DNA from: Amycolatopsis anabasis | GTDB taxonomy: Bacteria > Actinomycetota > Actinomycetes > Mycobacteriales > Pseudonocardiaceae | Assembly (NCBI RefSeq): GCF_009765355.1 | Contig: NZ_VTHK01000018.1 | Coordinates: forward strand, 1 to 64,000 | Direction: 5' to 3' | DNA length: 64,000 nucleotides | Shown: positions 42,021-50,923 of the stretch, in pieces | How the letters are laid out: every line of letters begins with the position of its first letter | How positions within the stretch are numbered: the first letter of the stretch is position 1 | The notes under the pieces: model-generated | The model's input: only the letters and a program-made list of their open reading frames with translations | Database searches by the model: none | What the model was told of the DNA's origin: nothing | Translations under genes and position numbers: made by a program

Positions 42021-42572
42021 TTAGCCGAAGAGGCTGGCGATGCTGTCGACCAGGCTCGCCAGGAACGCGAAGGCGATGACGCCGAACAGCAGCAGGAGGG
42101 CCACGGCCACGATGACCCCGGTGGACCCGCTGGACGGCTTCGCCAGCTTGATCGACGACATCTGCGGTTTCGCCCGTTTGAGCGGCTTGGCCTCGTCCGA
42201 GCGGCGCGGCCCGGTGGGCCAGTTGCGCTGCTGCGGGAGCATGCCCGGCTGCACGGCGGGCGGCTGCGGTTCGGGGGCCGTCGCGGGTGCGGGCGCTGCG
42301 GGCGGGTCCGCGGGCGATTCGATGGCGATCCGCGGGGGCTTCCGCGGCGCCGGGTCGCCGTCACCGCCCTCGCGCATCGCCGCGTCCACCATCTCGCGCA
42401 CCACGTCCGGATCGGGCTGGACCGGGGCGGCGATCCGGATCGATTCGACCTCCCCGGCGCCGTTCGGCCGGGGGCCGGCGTCGAGGCCGGACAGCGGGTC
42501 GGCGAACGAGTCCGCCGGGGTCGTCGCCTGGGTGCCGTCGCCGAAAAGGGCGTCGTCCTTGGCCGGGGGCAT
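42021..42572 (-). CDS. Proline-rich tail-anchored membrane protein, unknown function
   Basis: This 183-residue protein has a long Pro/Ala-rich, probably disordered cytosolic part and one C-terminal membrane helix (TGVIVAVALLLLFGVIAFAFLASL). A short conserved-looking block, PDPDVVREMVDAAMREGG, may bind a partner. The ATG at 42572 has GGAG 8 nt upstream; GTG codons at 42602 and 42593 are alternatives. It sits between the tmk fusion and another membrane protein on the same strand. No family recognised. Confidence 0.65.
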   Translation of the reverse strand: MPPAKDDALFGDGTQATTPADSFADPLSGLDAGPRPNGAGEVESIRIAAPVQPDPDVVREMVDAAMREGGDGDPAPRKPPRIAIESPADPPAAPAPATAPEPQPPAVQPGMLPQQRNWPTGPRRSDEAKPLKRAKPQMSSIKLAKPSSGSTGVIVAVALLLLFGVIAFAFLASLVDSIASLFG

Positions 42573-42640
42573 CCTGACCACTCCTGTGCTCACGGTGTTC
42601 ACGACAAACCGTCACGTTCCAGGGTAGTGACTCGAACAGC

Positions 42641-43813
42641 TCACGCATCCGCCCATCGGGCACGGTAGACATCACGCGCTGCGAGGCTCAGCGCCACGTC
42701 GTCGAGCAACGGCTGGAAGAAGGATCGCCGGTAGTGGGCGTCCGTGGCGGTGGAGGCCGCGAAGTACAGCCCGGAGAACACGGAGAGGAACAGCGACACC
42801 TGGACCAGCGCGGTGCTCACCGGCAGCCGGATCCCGAACAGCGTGCCGGGCGCCGACGGCCGGCCGGCGTACGCCTCGACCACCTCCGGCTGGATCATCA
42901 GCGCGCCGAACACGATGAAGAACACGAAGACCAGCACCGCGAACGCGACGATCTGCACGAGCTGGGCGAAGAACAGCACCAGCACGATGTTCGCACGCTC
43001 CGTTTTGGACAGTCTACTATGGACTTTGCCGGGCACCTCGCCCTCCAGCGGGGTGTTCCGCAGGAGTTCGGTGAGGTCGCGTTCCGGCCGGGGTGCCGAG
43101 CGCAGCGCCCGCAGCTCGTCGGACAGCACCGCGGAGATGAACAGCACGCCGACCACGGCGAGGAAGCCCACCACGACCCAGAGCTGGCGCCTGGTCAGGT
43201 GGTCCGCCGCCTGCCACAGCTCACCGGTGAAGAAGCTGAACATCACCACGAGCAGCAGCAGCGGCAGCGCCCGCGAGGCGAGCGTGCCCAGCGTGCCCAC
43301 CTGCCGCCCGGCGCTGCGCACCGCCCACAGCAGGATCGAACCGGCGCCGATCCGCACCAGCAGCAGCACGAGCAGAACCTGGACGGCGTTCTGCGCCGCG
43401 GACATCCAGTACCGGTCGAGCAACCCGGCGGCCCGTTCGGCGGCGGGCAGCACGAACACCTCGACCAGCACGATCGCGATGCCCGCGTACAGCGTCGGCA
43501 GTTCGCCGCTGCGGGACACCCACCGGCCGACCAGCCACCCGGCGAGCACCGGGACCACGATCGCGGCGCCGGTCAGGGCGAGGACGCCGAGCACGTAACC
43601 GGAATCGCCGAACCGGGCGTCCAGCGCGTCCTGCGGGATGTCGATCATCGGCAGCAGCAGGGACAGCAGCGGCTCGATGCACAGCAGGAACACCAGCGCC
43701 GGCACCGAACGCTGCACCAGTGCGCGTCCCCGCGATTCGCGCCGGACCACCATCGGCAGGCCCCGCCGCCGGAACCAGATTTCCGCGGCCAACCTCTGCT
43801 GATCCTGCGGCAC
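42641..43813 (-). CDS. Multi-pass membrane protein, unknown function
   Basis: This 390-residue protein has about 8-9 hydrophobic helices (e.g. ALVFLLCIEPLLSLLLPMI; VQVLLVLLLVRIGAGSILLWAV; ALPLLLLVVMFSFFTGELWQ; FAVLVFVFFIVFGALMIQPEVV) and a cytosolic loop of about 40 residues (SDELRALRSAPRPERDLTELLRNTP). It looks like an actinobacterial conserved membrane protein and has no transporter signature I know. GTG at 43813 has an AAGGG stretch upstream. It is divergent from the GH1 gene, with a Fur-like dyad between them. Confidence 0.72.
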   Translation of the reverse strand: MPQDQQRLAAEIWFRRRGLPMVVRRESRGRALVQRSVPALVFLLCIEPLLSLLLPMIDIPQDALDARFGDSGYVLGVLALTGAAIVVPVLAGWLVGRWVSRSGELPTLYAGIAIVLVEVFVLPAAERAAGLLDRYWMSAAQNAVQVLLVLLLVRIGAGSILLWAVRSAGRQVGTLGTLASRALPLLLLVVMFSFFTGELWQAADHLTRRQLWVVVGFLAVVGVLFISAVLSDELRALRSAPRPERDLTELLRNTPLEGEVPGKVHSRLSKTERANIVLVLFFAQLVQIVAFAVLVFVFFIVFGALMIQPEVVEAYAGRPSAPGTLFGIRLPVSTALVQVSLFLSVFSGLYFAASTATDAHYRRSFFQPLLDDVALSLAARDVYRARWADA

Positions 43814-43858
43814 GCTCTTTCCCTTTCTGCAGACCGGGCGTGATCCTATCGAGGGAAA

Positions 43859-43876
43859 GATATTGAATATCATTCA
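43859..43876. promoter_or_regulatory. Overlapping AT-rich dyads, Fur-family-like 7-1-7 box
   Basis: GATATT-G-AATATC (43859-43871) and TGAAT-ATC-ATTCA (43864-43876) overlap. On the minus strand the region reads TGATATT-C-AATATCT, close to the 7-1-7 repeats bound by Fur/Zur proteins. It is the only AT-rich spot in the divergent gap between the membrane protein and the GH1 gene. Confidence 0.4.
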
Positions 43877-43898
43877 CGTTAGCTACAGACTTTGGTTC

Positions 43899-45176
43899 AT
43901 GCCCAGAACCCGCGCCCTGCTCGCGTCCGTGCTCGTCGGCTGCGGTTGCCTGGCCGTTCCGGACGCCGCGGCGGCCCCCGATCCGGAGCCGTTCCACTGG
44001 GGCGTGGCGAGTTCGGGCTTCCAGTCCGAGGGCTCGGCGCCGGACAGCAACTGGCGCCGCTACGCCGAAACCGAGGAGCCCTACCGGAATTCGGTCGACT
44101 TCCGGCACCGGTACGCCGCCGATATCGCGCTGGCCAAGGATCTGGGCGTCAACACCTACCGCTTCGGCGTGGAATGGGCGCGGATCGAACCGGCGAAGGG
44201 GCGGCTCGACGAGACCGAACTGGCCTACTACGACGACGTGGTGCGGCGGGTGCGGGCCGCCGGGATGACGCCGATGATCACGCTCGACCACTGGGTCTAC
44301 CCGGGCTGGGTCGCCGATCAGGGCGCCTGGGACAACCCGGCGACGGTCGGCGACTGGCTGGCCAACGCCCGCCGCGTGGTCGGCCGGTACGCGCATCAGG
44401 GGGTCCTCTGGATCACCTTCAACGAGCCGGTGATCTACCTGCAGAAGGAGATCAGCGGCCGGAAGCTGAACCCGTTCCAGATCGCCGCGATGCGGCAGCA
44501 CCTGGTGGCCGCGCACCGGAACGCCTACGACGAGATCCACCGGCTCGATCCGGGCTCCCGGGTGTCCAGCAACCTCGCCTACCTGCCACCGCCGCTGCAG
44601 CAGCTGACCGATCCGCTGTTCACCGACGCCGTGGCGGACAAACTGGACTTCGTGGGGCTGGACTACTACTACGGGCTCAGCCTGGACAACCTGACCGCGA
44701 TCCACGGCGCGACCGGCGAGCTCTGGAAGATCGACCCGCAGCCGGACGGCCTCTACTACGCGTTGCGCGCCTACCAGCGCAAGTTCCCCCGGCTTCCGCT
44801 GTACGTGGTGGAGAACGGCATGCCCACCGACGACGGCAAACCGCGGGCCGACGGGTACACCCGCTCGGACCACCTGCGCGACCACGTCTACTGGCTGCGA
44901 CGCGCCCGGGACGAGGGCGTGAACGTGCTCGGCTACAACTACTGGAGCCTCACCGACAACTACGAATGGGGCAGCTACCGCCCGCGGTTCGGACTGTACA
45001 CAGTGGACGTCGCGACCGATCCCGCGCTGACCCGGCGACCGACCGACGCGGTGGACGCCTACCGGCGCGTGATCGCCGACGGCGGCGTCCCGGCGGACTA
45101 CACCCCGGTCCGCCGCCCCGCCTGGTGCGCCTTCGCCGACCTGCGCACCTGCCTCGCCAACCTCCCGTGGCCCTGA
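43899..45176 (+). CDS. Secreted glycoside hydrolase family 1 beta-glycosidase
   Basis: GH1 enzymes are retaining TIM-barrel beta-glucosidases/galactosidases. The acid/base Glu is in WITFNEPVIY, the nucleophile in LYVVENGMP, and the aglycone-side YNYWSLTDNYEWGSYRPRFGLYTVD block is intact. An N-terminal signal peptide (RALLASVLVGCGCLAVPDAAAA) marks it as exported, which is unusual for GH1 in bacteria, where most are cytosolic. At 425 residues it is slightly short. The ATG at 43899 starts the signal peptide; no ribosome site is visible. The substrate is unknown. Confidence 0.9.
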   Translation: MPRTRALLASVLVGCGCLAVPDAAAAPDPEPFHWGVASSGFQSEGSAPDSNWRRYAETEEPYRNSVDFRHRYAADIALAKDLGVNTYRFGVEWARIEPAKGRLDETELAYYDDVVRRVRAAGMTPMITLDHWVYPGWVADQGAWDNPATVGDWLANARRVVGRYAHQGVLWITFNEPVIYLQKEISGRKLNPFQIAAMRQHLVAAHRNAYDEIHRLDPGSRVSSNLAYLPPPLQQLTDPLFTDAVADKLDFVGLDYYYGLSLDNLTAIHGATGELWKIDPQPDGLYYALRAYQRKFPRLPLYVVENGMPTDDGKPRADGYTRSDHLRDHVYWLRRARDEGVNVLGYNYWSLTDNYEWGSYRPRFGLYTVDVATDPALTRRPTDAVDAYRRVIADGGVPADYTPVRRPAWCAFADLRTCLANLPWP

Positions 45177-45204
45177 CCCTTGGTCGAGCGCCTTCGCGCG
45201 GTGT

Positions 45205-45999
45205 TCAATCGTCTTCCCGCGGAATGGCGGCTTCGATGCAGTCGCCGATCCACCCGGCGAGCGCGTCGTTGCTGTAGGCGATCAGGTTGAGGCCGCAGTA
45301 CGGCATGAGCTCGGTGTCGTACACGGTGAGCGCGTACCGGCCGAGGTCGGTGTCGATGAGGGCGAATCCGTCACGCGGGTATTCGGCGAACATCCCGTCG
45401 TAGGCGAGCAGTTCGATCAGGATCGTGCCGACCCGCGGCCGCCCCAGCACCGCGCGCACGGCGTCGAGCTCCGTCCGGTGCGAATCCGGGATGACCCCGG
45501 CGGTGTCGGCCCGGATCTGGACGGTGTTCTGCTCGCCCTCGGGGTGGTCCGGCAGGCATTCGATGATCCGCTCCGGGATCTCCCAGCAGGTGGTGCCGCC
45601 GCGCACCATCGCGCTGCCGTCCGGCCGCCAGTTCCACACGATGCCGGACTTCTCGTCCGCGTAGCAGCGCACGTCGATCGGGGACGGCCACTTCTCGTGC
45701 ACGCCGGTCATCACCGAACGGATCGGGCCGCGGAGCATGACCGAGTAGACCCGCTTGCCGGTCTCGTTCAGCTCGCCCAGTTTGCCGATCCCCATGTGTT
45801 CCAGCGCCACCGCCAGGGCGTTGTGCTGCTCGGCCTCGGCCACCAGATCCGCGGGGTCCGACGAGCCGGGACCGGGCATGCGCAACATGTCCTCGTCGGT
45901 CGTGCCCGGGGCGTACAGGTCGTCGACCATGGCCCGTTTCGGAACCGCGTCCAGGACCGGGCGCACGGCCTCCTCGAAGAGCTCGAACACGGTCGTCAT
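45205..45999 (-). CDS. Conserved actinobacterial protein of unknown function
   Basis: This 264-residue soluble protein has no signal peptide or membrane helix and is acidic overall. Recognisable stretches are GIGKLGELNETGKRVYSVMLRGP, DEKSGIVWNWRPDGSAMVRGG and PRVGTILIELLAYDGMFAEYPRDGFALIDTDLGRYAL, which suggest a two-domain alpha/beta fold. I cannot name the family. The ATG at 45999 has GAGGGGGA upstream, a strong site. It is separated from topA by the topA terminator and is convergent with the GH1 gene. Confidence 0.7.
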   Translation of the reverse strand: MTTVFELFEEAVRPVLDAVPKRAMVDDLYAPGTTDEDMLRMPGPGSSDPADLVAEAEQHNALAVALEHMGIGKLGELNETGKRVYSVMLRGPIRSVMTGVHEKWPSPIDVRCYADEKSGIVWNWRPDGSAMVRGGTTCWEIPERIIECLPDHPEGEQNTVQIRADTAGVIPDSHRTELDAVRAVLGRPRVGTILIELLAYDGMFAEYPRDGFALIDTDLGRYALTVYDTELMPYCGLNLIAYSNDALAGWIGDCIEAAIPREDD

Positions 46000-46058
46000 G
46001 ACGTCGTCCCCCTCGGTGTCCCGTCCCCGAGACACCATACGCACGCGGAAGGTGAAAC

Positions 46059-46097
46059 GGACCACCTTCGGGCGACCGATTACCCCGAAGGTGGTCC
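46059..46097 (-). terminator. topA terminator
   Basis: A perfect 14-bp stem GGACCACCTTCGGG/CCCGAAGGTGGTCC with an 11-nt loop lies 7 bp beyond the topA stop. Confidence 0.87.
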
Positions 46098-46103
46098 CAC
46101 CCG

Positions 46104-48872
46104 CTACTTCGCCTTGGCGGTGGACTTGGCCGTGGTCTTCTTGCGAGCCGGGGCCTTCTTCTTCGGCGCCGGGCCCTTCTCCCGCTTCTCGGCCAGCAGC
46201 TCCGCGGCCCGCTCGTCGGTCAGCGTCTCGACGTTGTCGGTCTTGCGCAGGGACGCGTTGTACTCGCCGTCGGTCACGTACGGGCCGAAGCGGCCGTCCT
46301 TGACGATCATCGGCTTACCGGACACCGGATCGTTGCCCAGTTCCTTCAACGGCGGCTTCGCGGCGGCCTGGCGGCCCCGGCGCTTCGGCTCGGCGTAGAT
46401 CTTCAGCGCCTCGTCGAGCGTGATCGAGAAGATCTGCTCCTCGGCCGACAGCGACCGGGAGTCGGTGCCCTTCTTCAGGTACGGCCCGTACCGGCCGTTC
46501 TGCGCGGTGATCTCGTCCCCGGACTCCGGGTCCTTGCCCACCACCCGCGGCAGCGAGAGCAGCTTGAGCGCGTCCTCCAGCGTGATGTCCTCAATGGACA
46601 TCGACTTGAACAGGGAACCGGTGCGCGGCTTGGGTTTCTTCGCCTTGGTGGTCTTCTTCCCGTCGCCGTTCTCCTCCGGCTCGGGCAGCACCTCGGTGAC
46701 GTACGGGCCGAACCGGCCCTCCTTGGCCACGATCTCGTGCCCGCTCACCGGGTCGACGCCGAGCGACCGGCCTTCCTGCGGGGTGGCGAACAGCTTCTCC
46801 GCGATCTCCGGGGTGAGCTCGTCCGGCGGCAGGTCGTCCGGCAGGTTCGCACGCTGCGAGGCGCCGTCCACCTCGCGCTCCAGGTACGGCCCGTAGCGGC
46901 CGACCCGGACCACCACGGTGTGCCCCTGCTCGTCGCTGAACAGCGGGATCGAGTTGATCTCCCGCGCGTCGATGTCCTCGACGCTGCCCTCGACCAGTTT
47001 CTTCAGCCCGCCGAGGCGGCCGATCGACCCGTCCACGCCCATGTCCCCGCCGAAGTAGAACTTCGACAGCCACTGGGTGCGCTGCTCGTCGCCCGCCGCG
47101 ATCCGGTCGAGCTCGTCCTCCATCCCGGCGGTGAAGTCGTAGTCGACCAGCCGCTCGAAATGCCGTTCCATCAGGCCGACCACGGCGAACGCGACCCAGG
47201 AGGGCACCAGCGCGGAGCCCTTCTTCCAGACGTACCCGCGATCCTGGATGGTCTTGATGATCGAGGTGTAGGTCGACGGGCGGCCGATGCCGAGTTCTTC
47301 CAGCTTGCTGATCAGGCTCGGCTCGCTGTACCGCGGCGGCGGCGAGGTGGTGTGCCCGTCCGGGTTGAGCTCGGTCGCGGTGAGGCCCTGGTCCTTGACC
47401 AACTGCGGCAGCCGGCTCTGCTTGTCGTCGGCCTCGCCGCCCGCCTCGGTGTCCACCGCCTCGACGTAGGCCTTGAGGAACCCGGCGAAGGTGATCGTGC
47501 GGCCGGACGCGGCGAACGTGCACTCCTCGCCGCTGGTCGCGGTGCCGGTGATCCGGACCGAGATCGTGGTGCCCTTGGCGTCGGCCATCTGGGACGCGAT
47601 GGTGCGCTGCCAGATCAGCTCGTAGAGGCGGAACTCGTCGGTCTCCAGTTCGCGCGCGACCTGGCCGGGAGTGCGGAACGTCTCCCCGGCGGGCCGGATC
47701 GCCTCGTGCGCCTCCTGGGCGTTCTTCACCTTGCGGGTGTACTGCCGCGGCTTGTCGGCGACGTACTCGGAGCCGTACAGCTGCGTCGCCTGGGCGCGCG
47801 CCGCCGAGATCGCCGTCTCGGACAGCGTCGTCGAGTCGGTACGCATATAGGTGATGTAGCCGTTCTCGTACAGCCGCTGCGCGATCCGCATGGTGCGGTC
47901 CGAGGAGAACCGCAGCTTGCGGCCCGCCTCCTGCTGCAGGGTCGAGGTCATGAACGGCGCGTAGGGCCGCCTGGTGTACGGCTTCTCCTCGACGCTGCTG
48001 ACCTTGAAGTCGCGGTCGCGCAGCGCCTGGGCCAACCGGGTGGCATCCGCCTCGGCCAGGATCCGGACGTCGCTCGCGCTCGCCTTGAGCCGGCCGTTCG
48101 AGTCGAAGTCGCGGCCGGTGGCCAGGCGCGAACCGTCCACCGAGATCAGCCGGGCCGGGAAGTTCCGCGGGCTCGCCTCGGCGCCCGCGTCCATCGTCGC
48201 CGCGATGTCCCAGTAGGAAGCCGAGGTGAAGCGCATCCGCTCCCGCTCGCGCTCCACCACGATCCGGGTCGCCACCGACTGCACCCGGCCCGCCGAGAGC
48301 TTCGGCATGACCTTCTTCCACAGCACCGGCGAGACCTCGTAGCCGTAGAGCCGGTCCAGGATGCGCCGGGTCTCCTGCGCGTCGACCAGATCGGCGTCCA
48401 GGTCCCGGGTGGCCTCGGCGGCCGCCAGGATCGCCGGTTCGGTGATCTCGTGGAAGACCATCCGGCGCACCGGGATCTTCGGCTTGAGCGCCTCCAGCAG
48501 GTGCCAGGCGATGGCCTCGCCCTCGCGGTCGGGGTCGGTGGCGAGGTAGAGCTCGTCGACGTCCTTGAGCAGGCCCTTCAGCTCGGTGACCGTGGACTTC
48601 TTGTCCGGGGTGACGATGTAGAGCGGCTCGAAGTCGTTGTCGACGTCCACACCGAGGCGGGCCCAGGACTCGCCCTTGTACTTCGCCGGCACGTCGGCGG
48701 CGCCGCGCGGCAGGTCGCGGATGTGGCCCCGGGAGGACTCCACCACGTAGTTGCGGCCGAGGTACGGAGCGATCTTGCGGGCCTTGGTGGGCGACTCGAC
48801 GATCACCAGCCGTCGACGGCCGGCACCGCCCGCCGGTGCGCCGTTCTTCTTCGTCCGTGTCGATCCAGCCAC
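46104..48872 (-). CDS. topA: DNA topoisomerase I (type IA)
   Basis: TopA relaxes negative supercoils by single-strand passage. The 922-residue protein has the Toprim domain (LVIVESPTKARKIAPYL; LATDPDREGEAIAWHL), and the active-site Tyr342 in NGYITYMRTDST. Four C-terminal repeats of the actinobacterial type follow (GRYGPYLEREV, EGRFGPYVTE, NGRYGPYLKKG, DGRFGPYVTDGE) instead of zinc fingers. A Lys/Ala-rich tail (APKKKAPARKKTTAKSTAKAK) aids DNA binding in this group. GTG at 48872 is the start. Confidence 0.97.
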   Translation of the reverse strand: MAGSTRTKKNGAPAGGAGRRRLVIVESPTKARKIAPYLGRNYVVESSRGHIRDLPRGAADVPAKYKGESWARLGVDVDNDFEPLYIVTPDKKSTVTELKGLLKDVDELYLATDPDREGEAIAWHLLEALKPKIPVRRMVFHEITEPAILAAAEATRDLDADLVDAQETRRILDRLYGYEVSPVLWKKVMPKLSAGRVQSVATRIVVERERERMRFTSASYWDIAATMDAGAEASPRNFPARLISVDGSRLATGRDFDSNGRLKASASDVRILAEADATRLAQALRDRDFKVSSVEEKPYTRRPYAPFMTSTLQQEAGRKLRFSSDRTMRIAQRLYENGYITYMRTDSTTLSETAISAARAQATQLYGSEYVADKPRQYTRKVKNAQEAHEAIRPAGETFRTPGQVARELETDEFRLYELIWQRTIASQMADAKGTTISVRITGTATSGEECTFAASGRTITFAGFLKAYVEAVDTEAGGEADDKQSRLPQLVKDQGLTATELNPDGHTTSPPPRYSEPSLISKLEELGIGRPSTYTSIIKTIQDRGYVWKKGSALVPSWVAFAVVGLMERHFERLVDYDFTAGMEDELDRIAAGDEQRTQWLSKFYFGGDMGVDGSIGRLGGLKKLVEGSVEDIDAREINSIPLFSDEQGHTVVVRVGRYGPYLEREVDGASQRANLPDDLPPDELTPEIAEKLFATPQEGRSLGVDPVSGHEIVAKEGRFGPYVTEVLPEPEENGDGKKTTKAKKPKPRTGSLFKSMSIEDITLEDALKLLSLPRVVGKDPESGDEITAQNGRYGPYLKKGTDSRSLSAEEQIFSITLDEALKIYAEPKRRGRQAAAKPPLKELGNDPVSGKPMIVKDGRFGPYVTDGEYNASLRKTDNVETLTDERAAELLAEKREKGPAPKKKAPARKKTTAKSTAKAK

Positions 48873-49165
48873 GCTGTCCCGCTCTCCGCTCAGTCTTCAC
48901 CGCCGCGCTGCGACGTCTGTTCGACCCGCCAGTGTGCACTCATTCGCACCTCGGTGTCCGCCCAGGTGGCGAAACACGCCGGTCTCCACTGTGATGCGCA
49001 TCGGTGGAGATCTCGGCGGCGTTTCTTTTCCACACCTAACACGTGACGCCGAGCACGCCACCGCCGGGTACCAGGTAACCGGGCGCTTACCCGCCGTTCG
49101 CAGGTGGCGGCGGCCGATGTCCGGCGATTGACTAACCAGACCCCATCCGTCGAAAGGATCCCACG
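48873..49165. other. Divergent intergenic region topA/secreted protease (293 bp)
   Basis: This gap holds the promoters of topA and the protease. An imperfect dyad TCTCCAC...GTGGAGA lies around 48989-49017, and a TTGACT hexamer at 49128-49133 is a possible -35 for the protease, without a good -10. No gene is evident. Confidence 0.4.
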
Positions 49166-50026
49166 ATGACCAGGCGCCTGCTCGCCGCTCTCGTGACCAC
49201 GCTGGTCAGCGGAACCCTCGTGCTCGCCGCCGGAACGATCCCGGCCGCCGCCGCACCCGCCCAGCCCGCCGCCGCCGACTACACCGGCATCATCAAGCTG
49301 AGCAACTGCTCCGGTTCACTCGTCCGGCTGCCCAGTTCGAAGGACACCGATCCAGCGCTCGCGCTCACCAACGGCCACTGCTACGAGGGCGGCATGCCGG
49401 GGCCCGGCGAGGTCATCGTGAACCGGGCGTCCAGCCGCACGATGACCCTGCTCGGCGCGAGCGGCCAGAGCCTCGGCACGCTGCGCGCCGCCAAGGTCGC
49501 CTACGCCACGATGACCGACACCGACGTCGCGCTCTACCAGCTGGACTCGACCTACCAGGCGATCGCGAGCCGCCTGCGCGGCAAGGCGCTGGAGATCTCC
49601 GACCAGCACCCGGCCGCCGGGAGCGGGATCAGCGTGGTCTCCGGCTACTTCACACGCACCTGGACCTGCAACATCGACAAGTTCGTCTACCAGCTCCGCG
49701 AGGGCGACTGGACCTGGAAGGACTCGATCCGCTACACCTCCACCTGCGACACCATTCACGGCACCTCCGGCTCACCCGTTGTCGACAACGCCACGCGCAA
49801 GGTCGTCGGCGTCAACAACACCGGCAACGACGACGGCCAGCGCTGCACCTTCAACAACCCGTGCGAGGTGGACGAGAACGGGCAGGTCTACTACAAGCAG
49901 GGCCTCACCTACGGCCAGCAGACCTTCTGGTTCGCCGGCTGCGTGAGCGAGGGCAACAAGGTCGACCTCGCCAAGCCGGGCTGCGTCCTGCCCAAGCCCG
50001 CCCGCACCGCCGCGGCCGCCGCCTGA
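49166..50026 (+). CDS. Secreted trypsin-like serine protease (S1 family)
   Basis: This 286-residue exported protein has a signal peptide (RRLLAALVTTLVSGTLVLAAGTIPAAAA). The chymotrypsin-fold triad is readable: His in LALTNGHCYEGG, Asp in TMTDTDVALYQL and Ser in TIHGTSGSPVVDN. Several cysteines suggest disulfides. There is no obvious long prodomain, so it may not need autocatalytic folding help. The ATG at 49166 has AAGGA 6 nt upstream. The substrate is unknown; a nutritional or processing role is plausible. Confidence 0.88.
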   Translation: MTRRLLAALVTTLVSGTLVLAAGTIPAAAAPAQPAAADYTGIIKLSNCSGSLVRLPSSKDTDPALALTNGHCYEGGMPGPGEVIVNRASSRTMTLLGASGQSLGTLRAAKVAYATMTDTDVALYQLDSTYQAIASRLRGKALEISDQHPAAGSGISVVSGYFTRTWTCNIDKFVYQLREGDWTWKDSIRYTSTCDTIHGTSGSPVVDNATRKVVGVNNTGNDDGQRCTFNNPCEVDENGQVYYKQGLTYGQQTFWFAGCVSEGNKVDLAKPGCVLPKPARTAAAAA

Positions 50027-50112
50027 CACACGACCCGCCTGACACGTCCCCACTGGCACCACCCAGCTCACCGGGTGCGCCGGGCACGGCCCGAACCGCC
50101 GACCGCCACGAC

Positions 50113-50134
50113 CCGAAAGTGCGCGCGCTTTCGG
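50113..50134. repeat. Repeat B copy: CCGAAAGTGCGCGCGCTTTCG, terminator-like
   Basis: CCGAAAG and CTTTCGG arms (7 bp) flank TGCGCGCG, between convergent protease and the 50150 gene. The 21-mer is identical to the right arm of the glyA terminator (30815-30835). Confidence 0.65.
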
Positions 50135-50149
50135 CACGGCAGGGGGCGG

Positions 50150-50800
50150 CTAACCGGCTCGCCTGGCCGGTCCGCTCTCCGGCCAGGCGAGCTCGGCGCC
50201 CGCCGGCGGCTCACCGATCAGCTCGGCGAGCGTGGCGAGGCGCCTGCGGCCGGACACCCGGATCGCCGGCCCACCACCGCGCGGGCCGAGCCTGGTGCCG
50301 CCGAGGCCGATCGAGCCGATCGCCTCCGCCAACGGGACGTGTGTTTCCGGGGCCCGCTCGTCCAGCGCGAGCAGGTATCCGGCGCCCATCCTGCGCCCAC
50401 CGGTCAAGACCCACGACCGCAGCACCCCGCCGTCGAGCCGGAACCGGCACGGCACCGCCTTGCCCGCACCCCTGGCCTTGTCCACCCCGTTCTCCCCACC
50501 GCACCGCCACGCCGCCGCCAGCGCGATGAGATCCGCCCGGAACGCCGTTCGCACCACCAACCCCTCTTCGTTCTCGTCTTCGTCTTCGGACTTCTCGGGC
50601 CGGACGACCTCGGCCCGCACCCCGCACCGTGCGAACTCACCGACCAGGAGCCGCGCGCGCCACGGCTCCCGCACCTCGACCGACAGCCGCGCCGCGGTCC
50701 GCCCGAAGCCGACGATCCGGCCCGGGCCGCACAGCACACCGGCCAGGTCGGCGACCTCCGGGCTCCTCGCCTCGGCCGAGAAGAAGGAGAGCTGCCGCAC
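50150..50800 (-). CDS. Putative SOS-controlled protein, possibly WhiA/LAGLIDADG-like
   Basis: This 216-residue protein (from GTG at 50800) is not confidently assigned. The N-terminal block SPEVADLAGVLCGPGRIVGFGRTAARLSVEVRE and the later GLVVRTAFRADLIALAAAWR are reminiscent of the LAGLIDADG-like N-domain of WhiA, and the Arg-rich C-terminus could bind DNA. A LexA box overlaps its promoter, so it is probably induced by DNA damage. A TATAGT -10 ends 6 bp before the GTG, consistent with a leaderless mRNA, although GGAGG is also present. Divergent from the TipA-like gene. Confidence 0.6.
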   Translation of the reverse strand: MRQLSFFSAEARSPEVADLAGVLCGPGRIVGFGRTAARLSVEVREPWRARLLVGEFARCGVRAEVVRPEKSEDEDENEEGLVVRTAFRADLIALAAAWRCGGENGVDKARGAGKAVPCRFRLDGGVLRSWVLTGGRRMGAGYLLALDERAPETHVPLAEAIGSIGLGGTRLGPRGGGPAIRVSGRRRLATLAELIGEPPAGAELAWPESGPARRAG

Positions 50801-50810
50801 ACCTCCACTA

Positions 50811-50826
50811 TAGAACATATGTTCGA
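50811..50826 (-). promoter_or_regulatory. LexA (SOS) box containing the palindrome GAACATATGTTC
   Basis: On the minus strand the site reads TCGAACATATGTTCTA. It matches the actinobacterial/Gram-positive SOS consensus CGAACRNRYGTTYC with one mismatch. It lies directly upstream of the TATAGT -10 of the 50150-50800 gene, where LexA would block transcription. Confidence 0.78.
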
Positions 50827-50851
50827 TTGACGCCAGTCTCGGCGAAAACTC

Positions 50852-50882
50852 TTGAAGTTGACGTAGCGTCAACCTCTAGCTT
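50852..50882 (+). promoter_or_regulatory. MerR-type promoter TTGAAG-N19-TAGCTT with dyad GTTGACG-TAG-CGTCAAC
   Basis: The -35 (50852-50857) and -10 (50877-50882) are 19 bp apart, and a perfect 7-3-7 dyad (50857-50873) fills the spacer. It faces the TipA-like gene, so autoactivation is expected. The dyad differs from the CTCCAG type at 13 and 33 kb. Confidence 0.82.
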
Positions 50883-50923
50883 GGTGTTCAGGCCGGAACA
50901 CCGGCCGAAACAGGGGAGACGAG

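Noticed and set aside
45205-45999. Third EspG-like protein
   Set aside because: Comparable length and tryptophan content drew attention, but none of the EspG-family blocks seen in the 19-21 kb proteins is present.
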